From the NCBI GenBank assembly GCA_037501455.1, contig CM074858.1, positions 47,365,001-47,429,000 on the forward strand: a stretch of DNA of 64,000 nt, given 5' to 3'. Made by a program: the position numbers and the translations under genes. Below, in pieces: positions 48,890-60,613 of the stretch (the first letter of the stretch is position 1; every line of letters starts with the position of its first letter). Source of the DNA: Lantana camara. Its lineage: Eukaryota > Streptophyta > Magnoliopsida > Lamiales > Verbenaceae. The notes under the pieces were generated by a model. That model was not told the DNA's origin. It saw only the letters and a program-made list of their open reading frames with translations, and did no database searches.

Positions 48890-50450
48890 TGTAACACCCC
48901 AAACGGAGGATGCCACATCCCCCGCACTAAGACCCAGATCCGGTCACGAAATGGAAAGTCCATTCCCGAATCCGAATCAAAGTGAACGGGAGACCAACTC
49001 ACACACTAGGCTAGGCGGATCTAACTCGACAGACTCAGAGCGCAGAAGCAATTTAAACAATTATCATCAGATAGCGGAAGCAATTAAATCAACGTAGAAA
49101 ATAAGTGACGGGTTCAACTAGCATAGATACCTAGTCCCGAATCTCAAATCATCCCAACGTAATAAACCAATATAAGTATCACCATAATAGCTAATTACAT
49201 CCAAATGCTAGCATACTAACCCCACACGGGTTTAAGTCTAACTAGAGCATAAAACACAATCTCCAAAAGCGAAATAAGAATACATAACATAAATAGAGTA
49301 TGTGACAAATGCATCTTAACACCAACTAAACCGACAAGTGTGACCCAGAAGACTCACATCCGCCTAGCTCAAGCCAAAAGAAACCTGCAATTAAAAGATA
49401 AAATGAGGTGTCAGTCAACTGACTGAGTGAGGGGGGCTAACGCACACCCACTGTATATATATATAGAGCATAGCACATATCAGAAGGGTGGACTCATGAA
49501 CCAGAGATAGGTGTTGCATACCAAAGACATTTCCAAAAGTACCCCAGAGATAGTTATATAAGATGTAGAAAACATTTCAGAAACTCTATCTCGATTCATG
49601 ATTCCCAGACAGAACAGATCACATGCTCGGCGAGTACGAGCTTCCAACCTTTACTCCTCAGACTTATCAAAACATAAAATACCAAATCAATCCATCCGTC
49701 ACACCAATGATGGAGGAGATGTACCGTCCCCAAACCATCCATAGCAGACATACCCTCAAGGGGTAGCGAACCCACAAGAGTCCTCCCCGGCCTTACTCGA
49801 AGGCTCAAGATACGACACCTTCCCAACAGCACGGGACGCGTGAAGTTATCTCAAATGGAACTACGCACAGGTATATCCCCGACGGCCCTAACCGTCCCAG
49901 GGGCTCCTTACCCATAGCTCCTCGGATCCACATACATACATACATACATACAGATGCCAATATTTCATGGCCAACTCGCTACATAATCATAACACAACTG
50001 TTTTTCCAAAATAGCTTGCATATGCTTCAAAAACTGGTTTTTATATATATTCCTACGCTGCAGGGATAGCCCGCCCACGTAGGACTCACACACTTACATT
50101 CCCACGCTGCAGGGATAGCCCGCCCATGGAGAAGTGCAAGCATAAGATCATAAAAATATCATATTCAACACATACATAACTATTGTAAGGTATACTCGCA
50201 TGCAGGGGTAGAAAGCAGCATGTAAAGGCCATAGGTCGCATAACTATACAAAATCCTAAACCTCACCTCATGAAAGTAGAGTCTGAGAGTGTGAAGGGCC
50301 AAACACTCTAAACCTCGGGCCCACCGACACCACCAAACTCTGTGACAAGACATACAGAAGCCCAGACTTAAACTCTATATCAACCAAACAAGACGCACGG
50401 CGTTGCTCAACATGATCGTGGTTATGCATAAGTGTTCATGTTGTGCTTGG
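48890..50450 (-). repeat. C 5' LTR, truncated (1561 bp)
   Basis: It starts TGTAACACCCC and stays collinear with 4336-5200 plus 21286-21980. It carries the site where A inserted in the other LTR, here intact (49747-49760). It stops at TGTGCTTGG (50450), where E sequence begins; the other 2.6 kb of LTR are missing. The short ORFs are not genes. Confidence 0.8.
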
Positions 50451-50648
50451 CAAGAAAACACTTAAAATGCATGTTGGGTTAAGATGCCAATGCACGTATC
50501 ACCCTCGTAAGCAATTCAGAGATGAAACATATTGTAGAAATTACATCGATTAAGGATACGCATATAAATAAAGGAATTTGGATAATTTAGAACAGCGTAT
50601 GATGCATGTGCTATGAATGCATTGAACCTGTCACCATAGTTATATCCT

Positions 50649-50879
50649 TTAGCTTGGTACTTGTTTCCAGTTTGTTGAATTACAAGCTTGCTCAAATTTG
50701 TTGATCATCCCTTGTTGCCCACGGTCTTCCAATTCTTCAAAATCCCTAGCGTCAACTCGTACATATCCATCGCTCGAGAATCGAAATTTCTTGAACTCGA
50801 TTCCATCCCCAAGTATTCCTTCCAATTTAATGATTCTAAGTGTGGCTCGAGCCTTCACCTTAAACCTCCTCTTGACCAA
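50649..50879 (-). pseudogene. Leader ORF remnant of E (76 aa)
   Basis: The frame includes VRVDARDFEELEDRGQQGMI. The same segment can be read in F as EFEDKRPWGKLEN and in A near 8807 as DFEDLRNGS followed by a stop. This suggests that an ancestral ORF once lay between primer site and gag in this family and has decayed in all three. No known domain was recognised. Confidence 0.3.
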
Positions 50880-52115
50880 GATTTCCTTGTATCAACTCGC
50901 ATAACTTTGTAGTCAACATTATGATTCTTCAACTCAAATTCTTCTACTTCCATGAAATTGGTACCTTGCCTTCTTTCGAGGAATTAATCTCTAATTGCTA
51001 CCAAAGTTCTTCCTTAGCCACTACTTCCAATGAAGTTCTCTAAATCTACTCTTGGCGAATTGAATCAATTATGTGCTTTGTTTTCTTACTTGCCTACACC
51101 TTGAGCATAAGATTCCCTCCAAAAGTTAATTGCCTTTCTTTACCGTGTCCATTTGTTGCTCCATTCTTTCAATTCAACTTATTCCTTACTCGAAATCCAT
51201 AGTGGCTTCAATTCCCCTTTTTTTTAGTCTCTTCCTTATTTGATATTCATATAATCCCCGATTTATAGCTTTTCCCATATTTTCCTTGATTTCTTTCCTG
51301 AGTTAGATAGTCTGTATTGCTTATCAACCCTGATTCCACTTTTACCGTTAATTTCCTGGAGATCATTGCCTCCTTGTTGATAGCAACCTTAACCCTAAGA
51401 CATCTCCGAGACTTTCTTCCCACAACTTAATTTTAGTTCCACTAGTTGAAGATCCTCAACTTGCTTTCAAATCCGAACCCTAAGTCCCTAGTACCCTCGA
51501 GGCCTCCCTGTTGATTGAGACCTCGAATCCTAAAACACTCTAGAGATTTTCTTTAATTTGCTCCTAAATTTAATTCATTTATTTCGGACCTTATCAGTCG
51601 AACCATAACCCAATTAGAGAGAGAACCATAGCTCTTGAATTCTCGTGTGAAGTTCCCCGGTGCATTCCTTACAACTCCAAATCTAGAGAAAAGGCTTGCG
51701 ATAACTTGGGATTGTCGTAGAAATTGACCGTGGTTTGACATGTCTTTATAGCCTATAAGTCAGAAATCAATTCAAAACCAAATGCATGTGGTTAGTGCAT
51801 GCTCATGTCACATAATTAGCATTTAAACACATATTTGATGGACAATGCAATAATTAATTCAACTAAATTAAAGAAAACGCATTAAACGTATAAATTCCCA
51901 AACCATAGAAGGTCAATTAATCCTCAAGCAGTAACACAAATTAATGTCATGCACAGATCATCAAGTAATTCAAATATGTTCAAGTAAGTTCAAATAATCT
52001 CAAATAAGTTCAAGGAGTTCCAAATAAGATGCAAGACTAGCAATTATCAAATAATCCTATGCCGTTCTACCTAGACTCACAAGACACGACACTAGAACCG
52101 CGGTTTTGCAACCGG

Positions 52116-52127
52116 GCTCTGATACCA
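52116..52127 (-). other. Primer binding site of E (initiator Met tRNA)
   Basis: TGGTATCAGAGC on the minus strand, 7 bp from the LTR end. Confidence 0.85.
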
Positions 52128-52532
52128 CTTAAGATGTAGCACCCGGAACGCCGAGATGCCACACCCCCGCACCATAAGTCTAGCTCACACATGAAATGGG
52201 TAGTCCATATATGAACCGGACTTATGGCGAACGGGTGACAGTAAAAAAACGACACACTAGCTAGGCGGGACTAACCCTCAATTAAATACGATCATGCATA
52301 ATCAATAAAACGGAAGCATAATATACATTCATGTCTTTAACATAATCCTTCCATCATTTACATAAATCCAATTCCAAAGATATCCAAATAGGTCATACTT
52401 AATACATAGGTACCAAGAGACCTAACAATACATATATGCATAAATAATGTACAATAAAGTGAGGAAGACAAGTGCTAGACCCAAAGAACAAAAGACCTGA
52501 CTCGATCCCTCCTATCATGCAACCCTTGAAAC

Positions 52533-54317
52533 CTGAAAAGTAAGAGGTGTCAGTCAACCAAAGACTGAATGAGGGGTATAGATAAATATATGCGCACATA
52601 CATGCAAGTTATAATCTCGGGTAATAATTTTGGAAAATAACAATATAATTCAGTAAAATAAGAGATACTATCGCCCGAGGTTACAACTAATTCAATTTAT
52701 CAATTTAATCAATTCAATACAATTAATTCGTGGCCCGACGAGTGAGGGCAAATCTCCAACCTTACTCCGACAGTGAACATTACCAATATTTAGCGTATCA
52801 AGGATTAAGTGAGCATGCAAGTTATTACAGTGCACAATAAACAATTTCCGTCTATCCTTCTTCCTCCGGTGATGGCCGGGTGATCGGCCCGAACCATCCA
52901 ATCAGACGAGGGGAGCGCGAACACTCAAACCCTCAGGTTCCCATCACCCAACCAAACCTCCTGGTGGGTTCCGGGTTAGTCCTATCAATCATGTGGAGAG
53001 TGAGCACAAGGTTAAACGGAGACCCCTATGGTCGTCCCGGGTCCCCCTGACCCACACCTCCTGGGCCCCATTCAACATTCATTCATTCATTCATTCTCGT
53101 CAAAACATCAATCAATCAATCCGTTCGATCTGTGAAACCAGTTGAAAATCAATAGATTTTGGAAAACTATAGATATATAGATATATTTTGGCTTAAAACG
53201 TCACATAGGGTTACATGGGTTCTATATATCTAGAAATTAAACCTCACCTGTGCCGACAATACAACAAGGATATAATTATGAAGCTTGCTCCTTATCAACG
53301 GGAAGACAATCTGTGTAAAAAGGGACAAGTGTTTGTGAGACACGACTCTATTGAACCAATTACGACGCACGGCAAAGTCATGATCAATGGGTCATCCAAT
53401 AACAAATAAGGAATGTCAAATAAAAGCATAATTATCAATAAACCAAGTATATAAGTCATATAATTCACATATGGGAGCCAAGGAAGTGAGAGGTATGCAA
53501 TAAGAAGGGTTTTGATGAAGTTTGGCAAAAATCGACAATTCCCGAAAATACACATGCTGTGGAAAAATGAGAATATCTAAAGTTCTAGAAATTGGAATTA
53601 GTTTTTCTTTGCTGGGAATGAAACTAGACAAGTAGACCTTTAAAATGGTATATAGCTCGTTTTCTAGTTCAAAGCGAGGAGAAAATGGCGTAAGCTTGAA
53701 GTTGGGTGAATGCAGTTTGTCGGTAAAGCAGCGATACCAAAAAGAATTGATAATATCTCACAAATGGGAAAAGAAATTGAGGTGATTCCAATTGGAGGTT
53801 GTTCTAGACTTCAATATCTTTCCAACGGTTCAAAACTCAGGTCATTTGGAGTTCGGATGAGGGAGTACCCGGTCGGGTAAAATTCAAGGGAAAAGTTCCC
53901 CGACCGAGTAAAGCTGTCCAGAAGCTCTACGGGGGAAAAGTACCCGCCCGGGTACTGTTCCAGAGCTGGAAAAAGGGGCAAAACAGGGGTAGCTTCGGAA
54001 AAGAAAGAAAAGGAATGAAAACCCAAAGCAAACTCAACCAAAATGCTCCAAAACAATCATATAACATGTATATGAACATATATATCAATTAAGAAACATT
54101 TAATCCATGGAAACATGTATAGATCATCAAGAAATCATCAACCAAACCCTATATATATCATGATATCCAAGTCTCAAATTATTCATGAATTCATGCAAGC
54201 TTTCAAGATTAATGATCCTAAGCATGCTTCTAATCACTTATACACAAGAAATCATCAAATAACCCTCAAACCCTAATCATATAATCATCAAGGAATTCAA
54301 ACAACTTCATGTTATAC
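52533..54317 (-). other. Predicted intra-LTR intron of E (1785 nt)
   Basis: Donor TTTCAAG|GTATAAC; branch-point-like CTGAC within GACTGACACCTC; acceptor CTTACTTTTCAG at 52533. It lines up with the predicted introns of A and C. Inferred only. Confidence 0.4.
53868..53962. repeat. Palindrome cluster in the E LTR
   Basis: It contains GTACCCGGTCGGGTA and GTACCCGCCCGGGTAC. It sits 355 nt from the donor-like site, the same spacing as the GGAACGGCCGTTCC clusters in A and D, but with a different palindrome sequence. Confidence 0.6.
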
Positions 54318-55018
54318 CTTGAAATGAAAAAAGAATGGAAGGAAATGGTGGTATGATGACGATGATTCAACTTGAATGCTAATTCCTTGAATTCTAGCTT
54401 GAAATTTGATGAAACCCTCCCTTCTCTTCTCTTGGTGTAAAAACCGATTCTTAGTGTGTGTGTGTGTATGTAGTTCTTGTATGAAATGTAATGTATGAGA
54501 ATGTGGAAGAAGAGATACATATATGATATATTATATCTCCCACTAGCCTACACTAATCTCCATTAATTGCACTTAAGTCCCTAAGTTATTTAAATGAATG
54601 AAATCAAGCTTCAATTCATGATATATGAGCAATTAACTTCAATTCATGTTATACAATTTAGTCCATGTAATTATGAAGGGTGATCAATTAAGGACACATA
54701 AGCAATTAAATCACATTCGGCAATTAATTCACGTAGCAATTGAATTCAATTCACGTAACAAGTCTCAAGTTGACAAGTATTTCAATTAAACAGGTAGAAA
54801 TATAATTCATATAATCGTAATGAAATATAAGAATTTAATAAGCGAAAGAATTAAATAAATCCTAACTCTCGAAGAAAATCACACGTGTCGTGCGTACCTG
54901 AACCGATGGAAAATTGGGGCGTTACATGAATTATGTGCTTTAATTGTATCTTGTGGTTTTAATTGCACTCATTTCCATTTACTAAGCAACCATGCATATA
55001 TAGTGTTGACATTACAGG

Positions 55019-55978
55019 ATGCCTCGAGGTCGCCATCATCATGAGAGTTCTCCGGGTCATAGGCGACATCGTCGTGATCGTTCACCTCCACCTCGTCCAG
55101 CTCCGCCACAGGATTTCATGAATGTGGTGGTTGGCCTTATAGATCAGAGGATGAGAGGGCATGTTCCTCCCGCACCGCCTGCTCCACCAGTACAATTAGA
55201 AGCACCTATTTCTGCTATACTCCGAGAATTCCAGAATCAACATCCCCTTAAATTCTTCAACGACAACGATACTGAGGCAGAGATGTGGTTAAAGGAAGTT
55301 GAGAGAATCTGGGAACTTATACCATGCGAGTCCCGAGAGAAAGCTTGTTGCATCATTACTTTGATCCAAGGAGAAGCTTACTCTTGGTGGGAGAGTACTA
55401 AGATAGTGTTGGATGCTGCCGGGGAAGAAATAAATTGGGAGGTATTCACTCGAGAATTCAAGAACAAGTTCTTTCCACCCTCAGCGCGTACTAGGAGACT
55501 GAAGGAGTTCACGGAATTAAAGCAAGGAAGGATGTCAGTTTCGGAGTATATAGCCGAGTATGAGAGGCTATCTCGCTATGCACCTAATATAGCGAGTGAT
55601 AACTTTCATAAAGCAATGCAGTTTGTGCAAGGACTTCGACCGGACATACTGGAAGCAATTGAAGCGGTCAATACAAGCACTTGGGCCAAAGCTACTATCA
55701 AAGCTTTGAAAGTTGAGGATGCCGTAAAAGCTAGGAGCTCTACCTCACGAGTGGGACCGACTTAGAAGGCTCCACCTAAGCTGGCTTGGTCACCATCTCC
55801 GGAAAAGCCCCTTTGCACTTATTGTAGACGTGACACACATACCTACGATGGTTGTAGGAAGTGGTTGCGTTTGTGTTTCCATTGTGGGAGTGCTGAGCAT
55901 CAGATAGATATATGTCCGGAGCGACAAGAGCTATCCACCGGGGGTCAGAGACCATTTATCAGGCAAGAACAATGGTGA
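55019..55978 (+). CDS. gag: gag of element D, with in-frame UAG between capsid and zinc knuckles
   Basis: The ATG directly follows ACATTACAGG. Residues 1-60 are His/Arg/Pro-rich (PRGRHHHESSPGHRRHRRD). The Retrotrans_gag domain spans about 80-210 (MWLKEVERIW, SWWESTKI, FKNKFFP, YIAEYERLSRYAPN). A UAG at 55763-55765 ends the 248-aa frame. The same frame continues for 70 codons with two CCHC knuckles, CTYCRRDTHTYDGC and CFHCGSAEHQIDIC, and ends UGA at 55976-55978. So the nucleocapsid part is intact but separated by one stop. No protease or RT follows. It could package its own RNA and relatives if read through, or be a recent pseudogene. Confidence 0.8.
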
Positions 55979-56156
55979 ATGGTACATCTAAACATGCATA
56001 CCACGTGCATCATGCGATTTCTTAGTTTGTATATCTGTATTCCTTGTGTTTGCTATTTGCTCTTATGTGAATAATTGAAGTGTTGATCTTTCCTACTTGC
56101 TCCATATGTGACGGTGTATGTAAGTGTTATTTAAGTTTGTGTGTGGTATGGTTGTA

Positions 56157-56289
56157 CGAGAGACGGGGTGCTCTCTTCTTTGTGCGAGAGATGGTGTGCT
56201 CTCTTCTTTGCTCGAGAGACGGGGTACTCTCTTGTTTGTTGAGAAACGGGATTTTCTCATTAATTTTTTGGGGGAGACGGGGCTCTCTC
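56157..56289 (+). repeat. Hairpin array of D (5 units)
   Basis: Units near 56157, 56185, 56213, 56240 and 56271. Examples: CGAGAGACGGGGTACTCTCT and GAGAAACGGGATTTTCTC, the latter with a G-to-A change on one arm matched by C-to-T on the other. The array lies about 50 bp before the polypurine tract TTAAGGAGGGGAGA. Confidence 0.75.
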
Positions 56290-56356
56290 GTCTTGTGTTT
56301 AAATTTGTAGGTCGAGTAGTGGACCTGGGGACCAGGTCCTCTTAAGGAGGGGAGAT

Positions 56357-56652
56357 TGTAACGCCCCAATTTTTCAATTATGCAATATGTGACATAATGT
56401 GAAATAATTGCCAATTACGACATAATTATTTAATTACTTAATTGTCCTGAAGTGATCATTTTTCTTAATTTGAGGATCTAATTGTATTAACTTTGATTGG
56501 GACTTAAATGATTATTTTTCCATGAGTGTGAACCTAATTGCATGACTTATGAATTGGAGGGATCTAATTGCAATTTATGCCTAGACTTATAATATCTAGC
56601 ATATATTTCTTCCATGAGCTCATTTCATTCTATCGTTACACTCTTTGCTTTC
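56357..56652 (+). repeat. D 3' LTR, first segment
   Basis: It starts TGTAACGCCCCAATTTTTC after the polypurine tract and continues at 60619 after solo LTR G. The reconnected text (TTTGCTTTC | TCTCTTTTACCG) matches the A LTR region CTCCTTTCTACCGAGCC. Confidence 0.75.
56648..56652. repeat. Left target-site duplication of G (CTTTC)
   Basis: CTTTC precedes G and recurs at 60614-60618. Confidence 0.85.
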
Positions 56653-57850
56653 TGTAGCGCCCCCACTTTGCTGGTAGGGAGCGGCGCCCCAACCCCCGCA
56701 CTGAAGCACCCCTCAAGTAATGGTGTGAGCCATCACTCAAGAAATACCCCAGCGAACGGCATATCCATTAACGATTAACAAATACTGTTTAACTATGTGG
56801 CTTATGCAGCGGAAAATCAGAGTATTTTAAAACTTTTCAAAACATGTGTGTGATGGCATATAAACAAGCAAGTACTGATCGTTAAGCAGAAGAGACTATT
56901 AACATTACTGTATCAATTGAACATTGTCACGGGAGCATAAGATAGCAATTGTAGCAGTATCCAAGTAGCAGAAGGATTATTACAAAAGCATAAGGTAAAG
57001 TATCAATGCAGCCATATAACATATGCAGGACACAAAATAGATTAATAAAGTAAAGTCCTGACTCAAACAAAATGAACACTCTAGAGCTTCAAGATACCTC
57101 TAGACTGCGGCTGCAAGACCTGAAACCATGAGGCCAGAAAACAGGTAGAGGTATTAGTCAAAGTGACTAAGTGAGGGATATCTTTAAAAGAAAGTACTTA
57201 AAGTAAACGTTTGAAGTGAAGTTCATAAGGTAAAACCTTTAATGCAAAGCTTTGAAGAAGAACTTAAGAATAAGTTCAAGTGATAAAACCCTTTGATGCA
57301 ATGCTATAAGTAATGAGAGTTTTCAAAACACTTTCATGAATGCTGTCACACGCGCACACATATGCTATGATTTGGTTCATATGATTTTCATAAAACGGGA
57401 TAAGGGTAGGGAACAACTTTGCAAGATATGAACCAACTTTATGAAAACATTGATGCCCGCAAGCTAGGCTTCTCCATCCTTACTCCAGAAAACATGACCA
57501 TTAATAGGGTGTTGGACCGAGATCAACAACACCCTAATACATACACACATGCACCATCCTCCACCAAGTTTCACTTCGGGGAGCGACCCCTAGGTGACCA
57601 TTAACCATTGATTTGGGAATAGATTTGCGGTCCATTCCCGACAATTGTCCTGACTTAACCAAACCTCCTGATTAAAGTCGGTATCAATCGCCTAGTGTGG
57701 CGGCCGGTATTAGTGATGTCGTTGGCGCTCACCTCCCGAGCATCACCTCTACACAAAACCGCCGGGCCCATACCATTAACCATTGATTGCTTGCACCATT
57801 GATGACATCCAGAATAAATCCGAATGTATGAACCATTGAACATATGCATT

Positions 57851-57968
57851 GAACCATTGATGCAATACTTTGAAAACATGAACCATTGATGCATTACTTT
57901 GAAAACATTGAACCATTGATGCTATACTTTGAAAACATGAACCATTGATGCTATACTTTGAAAACATG
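57851..57968. repeat. 29-30 bp tandem repeat in G (4 copies)
   Basis: GAACCATTGATG starts at 57851, 57880, 57910 and 57939; each copy ends CTTTGAAAACAT. A short expansion inside the LTR. Confidence 0.85.
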
Positions 57969-58541
57969 TGCCTTTGATCAATGAATAACTAATACGATTG
58001 GGTTCTTTGAAGAATCATCCCTTATAAAGGGTATTTCAAAACAAGAATGTAAAGCACTAGACTTAGAGTCTCAAAACAATTGAATCATTAAGTATTCATG
58101 GTTCCAGTTGAAAGCATTTATAACCTCACCTAATAGTAACAGTAGGTAGGATAGATTATGCAGTGCCCTGGGGATTCCAGTGCTCAACCTTAACTCCTGT
58201 AAGTGTGTACTAAGGTGAGCTAAGACACACTTCTATCACGATGCACATAAACATATAAAACAAGTACAGAACATGTAATGACAAGAGAGTAATACCATTT
58301 AAGGTATTAGAGAAGGATAACACACAAAGGAATCCTTAAAGTGAGTTATCATTAACGTGGGACTATGATCTTACTATAATCGATTAGGAATTAATCAAAT
58401 TATGAGTCCTATCGCAAAACCTTAAGGTTATAAAACAAGTCCTCGAAAGAAAACACATTTTGAAAACACATTTTAGACCCCGGATTTGAAATCCCTAAGT
58501 GCAAATGTCTATTAAGAAAGCACAAGTTTTAATTCACTTTT

Positions 58542-58720
58542 ACTATTCAAAAGCACTATTCACAGTTACTATTCCTGATTACTATTCATGGATTACTATT
58601 CACATGTTACTATTCACTTGTCGGGTCAAAGGGTCGGGTCAAACCCACACACTAAACACACACTCAAGCACACACACGAGCACACTCACACACACACGGC
58701 ATGCACACATACACACACCT
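58542..58720. repeat. ACTATTCA repeats and CA-rich stretch in G
   Basis: Six spaced copies of ACTATTC between 58542 and 58617, then GTCGGGTCAAAGGGTCGGGT and an ACACAC-rich stretch. No gene is seen. Confidence 0.6.
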
Positions 58721-59535
58721 TAATTCAATTATGATCTTGATTATAACCTATAGTTTCAAGTTCATGTTATTATAAGCAAGTGTGATCTAGGTTAAAGGCA
58801 TAACCTATGGTTAAGAGGTCTAATTAAAGCATAACATCAAGTTATGAAACACTATTCTATCTTAGGTTACAACATGTGACACTATCAAAGTGTATAATAT
58901 ATAATCAAAGCACTATTCCATTAATCTATATCATATCATAAGCTCAAGTCATAATATATGAGTCATGTAACATTGTAACAATGTAATAACATATCATAGA
59001 CATAAGTCATAGCATATCAAGACCATTAATCATGTAACATTTATCAATTGAGACCATATAGTAACATGTAACAAGTTATAATATAATTGATCATAGTTTA
59101 CTATTCCATTGCATAACATGCTTGAACATAAATTAAATATCATAATCATGCATCAATTATCATCATATAATAGCTCCATAACATGATCATACCATATACT
59201 AAAGCAATTCATAACATTTCATAGCATATACTAAACAATTAAATCATAATTCACTACTAACAAACATATCATAAAACTATATAATAAATGCATAAAATAA
59301 AATCCTATATGTCTTAGGGAAGACCCTAAGACCCAACCTAAACATAATATAAACATACCATAACATAAAAACATAAACTAAACTAAAACATAACATAAAA
59401 ACATAACATAAAATAAATAAAACAACTAACCTAGCTAACAAAGGGGGGGAGAGACGGCAAGAGGGGGAGAGGGAGAGAAAGAAAGGGAGTTGTTAACACA
59501 ACATTGAGCAAGGAAAATGAATGGCATGAGAGCTC

Positions 59536-59544
59536 TATTTATAG
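59536..59544 (-). promoter_or_regulatory. TATA box of G
   Basis: CTATAAATA on the minus strand, followed by a CT-rich leader, the same arrangement as in B. Confidence 0.5.
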
Positions 59545-60613
59545 GTGTTGGGAAGCCCCTCACATTGGAAATAAACTTGAGGTAAGGGTATGAGAGCAAA
59601 AGTGGATGTCTTCTCTTGGAAGCTTCATCATTCATGAAACAAAATAGGGGCTGCTGGAGGGTAATTCAGTAATTTCGCTGCCAAAACGTGAAGGTAAGAG
59701 GCTGGAAGTATAACCATTCCGTCCGGCCAAAAATTAGCTTCGAAACGCATATTCATACGTCGAAATCGGATTTACCGTTTCAAAGATACATTAGTTTTAG
59801 TGAATAAAAGTTTTGAGCTCGAAACTCGACATGAGTGAAAAATGACTTTCTAGAATGATTTTCAAGTCCGGATTGTTTCCAAAATTCAAGAAATAAATCG
59901 AGAAGCGTTTTGAATCCAATATCGACTATAAAACGTTTTACCGTTAAAAAGTTGAAAACGTAGAATGAATAGTGAATTCTTACGTACAAACGTACGCTTC
60001 AAAATTTCAAGCTAGGGTTTGAATCAAGAGTTGTAAAACATTTCAAAAATCTTGAAATAGCTCGAGTAATGCAAATCCAGAGAGAAAACATTTTCCGAAT
60101 GAAACCCGTTCGTAGTAGAAATAGTGAACTAGGGTTTTCGTAAACATTTTCAATAAAACGAAGTTCGGAATAGAGTTTCAAGTCAAGATTGATTTCAATA
60201 GACTCGTTTCGACTCAAGGATCGATTTGACTGTAAACTTGGGTAGGAAAGATATCAGAATCAAAAGCTCATTTTCAGATGAATAGTAACTTTGGTCGGTA
60301 AGTTCCCAAAATGCCCTTATGGTTCAAGGAAGGTTTCCGGAGCTTGGAAAACAAGTTCAAAGGATAGGAAAACATGTGATATGAACCTATAGGGTTCCAT
60401 TGAAGCATTGGGTAATATAGGCTTGGGAAATGAATAGTAAACTGTATCGAAGGTCAAGAATTCCCCCTTAAAACATGTCAGATCACATATGAGCACAAAG
60501 TTCATGTAAGAATGCAATGCATGAAGTTTATAAACTTGGATCACGGTCTATAAACGCTTTACCAATGCCCTTAGTTTACCATTTTCATCCAGGCCCTGTT
60601 TTGGGCTGTTACA

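Larger units (their letters stand above)
4336..50450 (-). mobile_element. Element C: LARD-like non-coding LTR retrotransposon, split by A and B
   Basis: In minus orientation the order is: 5' LTR (48890-50450, truncated), primer binding site, 2716-bp non-coding internal region, polypurine tract, and 3' LTR (46173 back to 4336). The 3' LTR is interrupted by B and by A; with both removed and target duplications counted once it is about 4205 bp. The shared parts of the two LTRs are 1560 and 1561 bp and differ by roughly 4% over the first 170 bp by eye, so C is much older than A and B. LTRs of 4 kb around a non-coding centre fit the LARD class. Confidence 0.75.
50451..52134 (-). mobile_element. 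Element E: internal remnant
   Basis: Read from 52134 leftwards: primer site, then a stretch GGTTGCAAAACCGCGGTTCTAG that matches A after its primer site, then about 1.6 kb of leader that is longer than in A. It stops at 50450, at about the point where gag begins in D. Short ORFs at 51553-51741 (62 aa) and 50649-50879 are present. There is no gag or pol. Confidence 0.6.
52135..54926 (-). repeat. E 5' LTR (2792 bp)
   Basis: It runs from TGTAACGCCCCAATTTTCC (54926) to GGGTGCTACA (52135) on the minus strand and is related to the A LTR at its ends, including CACACGTGT near its start. It contains the donor-like TTTCAAG|GTATAAC (54318/54317), the palindrome cluster at 53868-53962, a GGGCCC block at 53061-53070, the motif at 52550-52568 and TTTTCAG at 52533. 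It inserted into the leader of D; the other LTR is missing. Confidence 0.75.
57120..59430 (-). other. Predicted intra-LTR intron of G (2311 nt)
   Basis: Donor GCTAG|GTTAGT; branch-point-like CTAAT in the conserved stem; acceptor CATGGTTTCAG at 57120. Inferred from its match in position to B. Confidence 0.35.
56653..60613 (-). mobile_element. Element G: solo LTR of a B-like chromovirus (3961 bp)
   Basis: On the minus strand it starts TGTAACAGCCC and ends GGGGGCGCTACA, as in B, and a CTTTC duplication flanks it. No internal region is present, so it is a solo LTR left by recombination between two LTRs. It has a TATA box (59536-59544, minus), CT-rich leader, donor-like CTAG|GTTAGT (59431/59430), the CGGGCCCAT block (57762-57771), the hairpin TTAGTCACTTTGACTAA (57154-57170, identical to B) and GGTTTCAG (57120). 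It is clearly older than B since most of the sequence differs. Confidence 0.85.

Noticed and set aside
51553..51741. 62-aa ORF in the E leader
   Set aside because: Starts after ACTTATAGGC and reads plausibly, but has no homologue in A, C or F and no recognisable domain; kept only as part of the E remnant.
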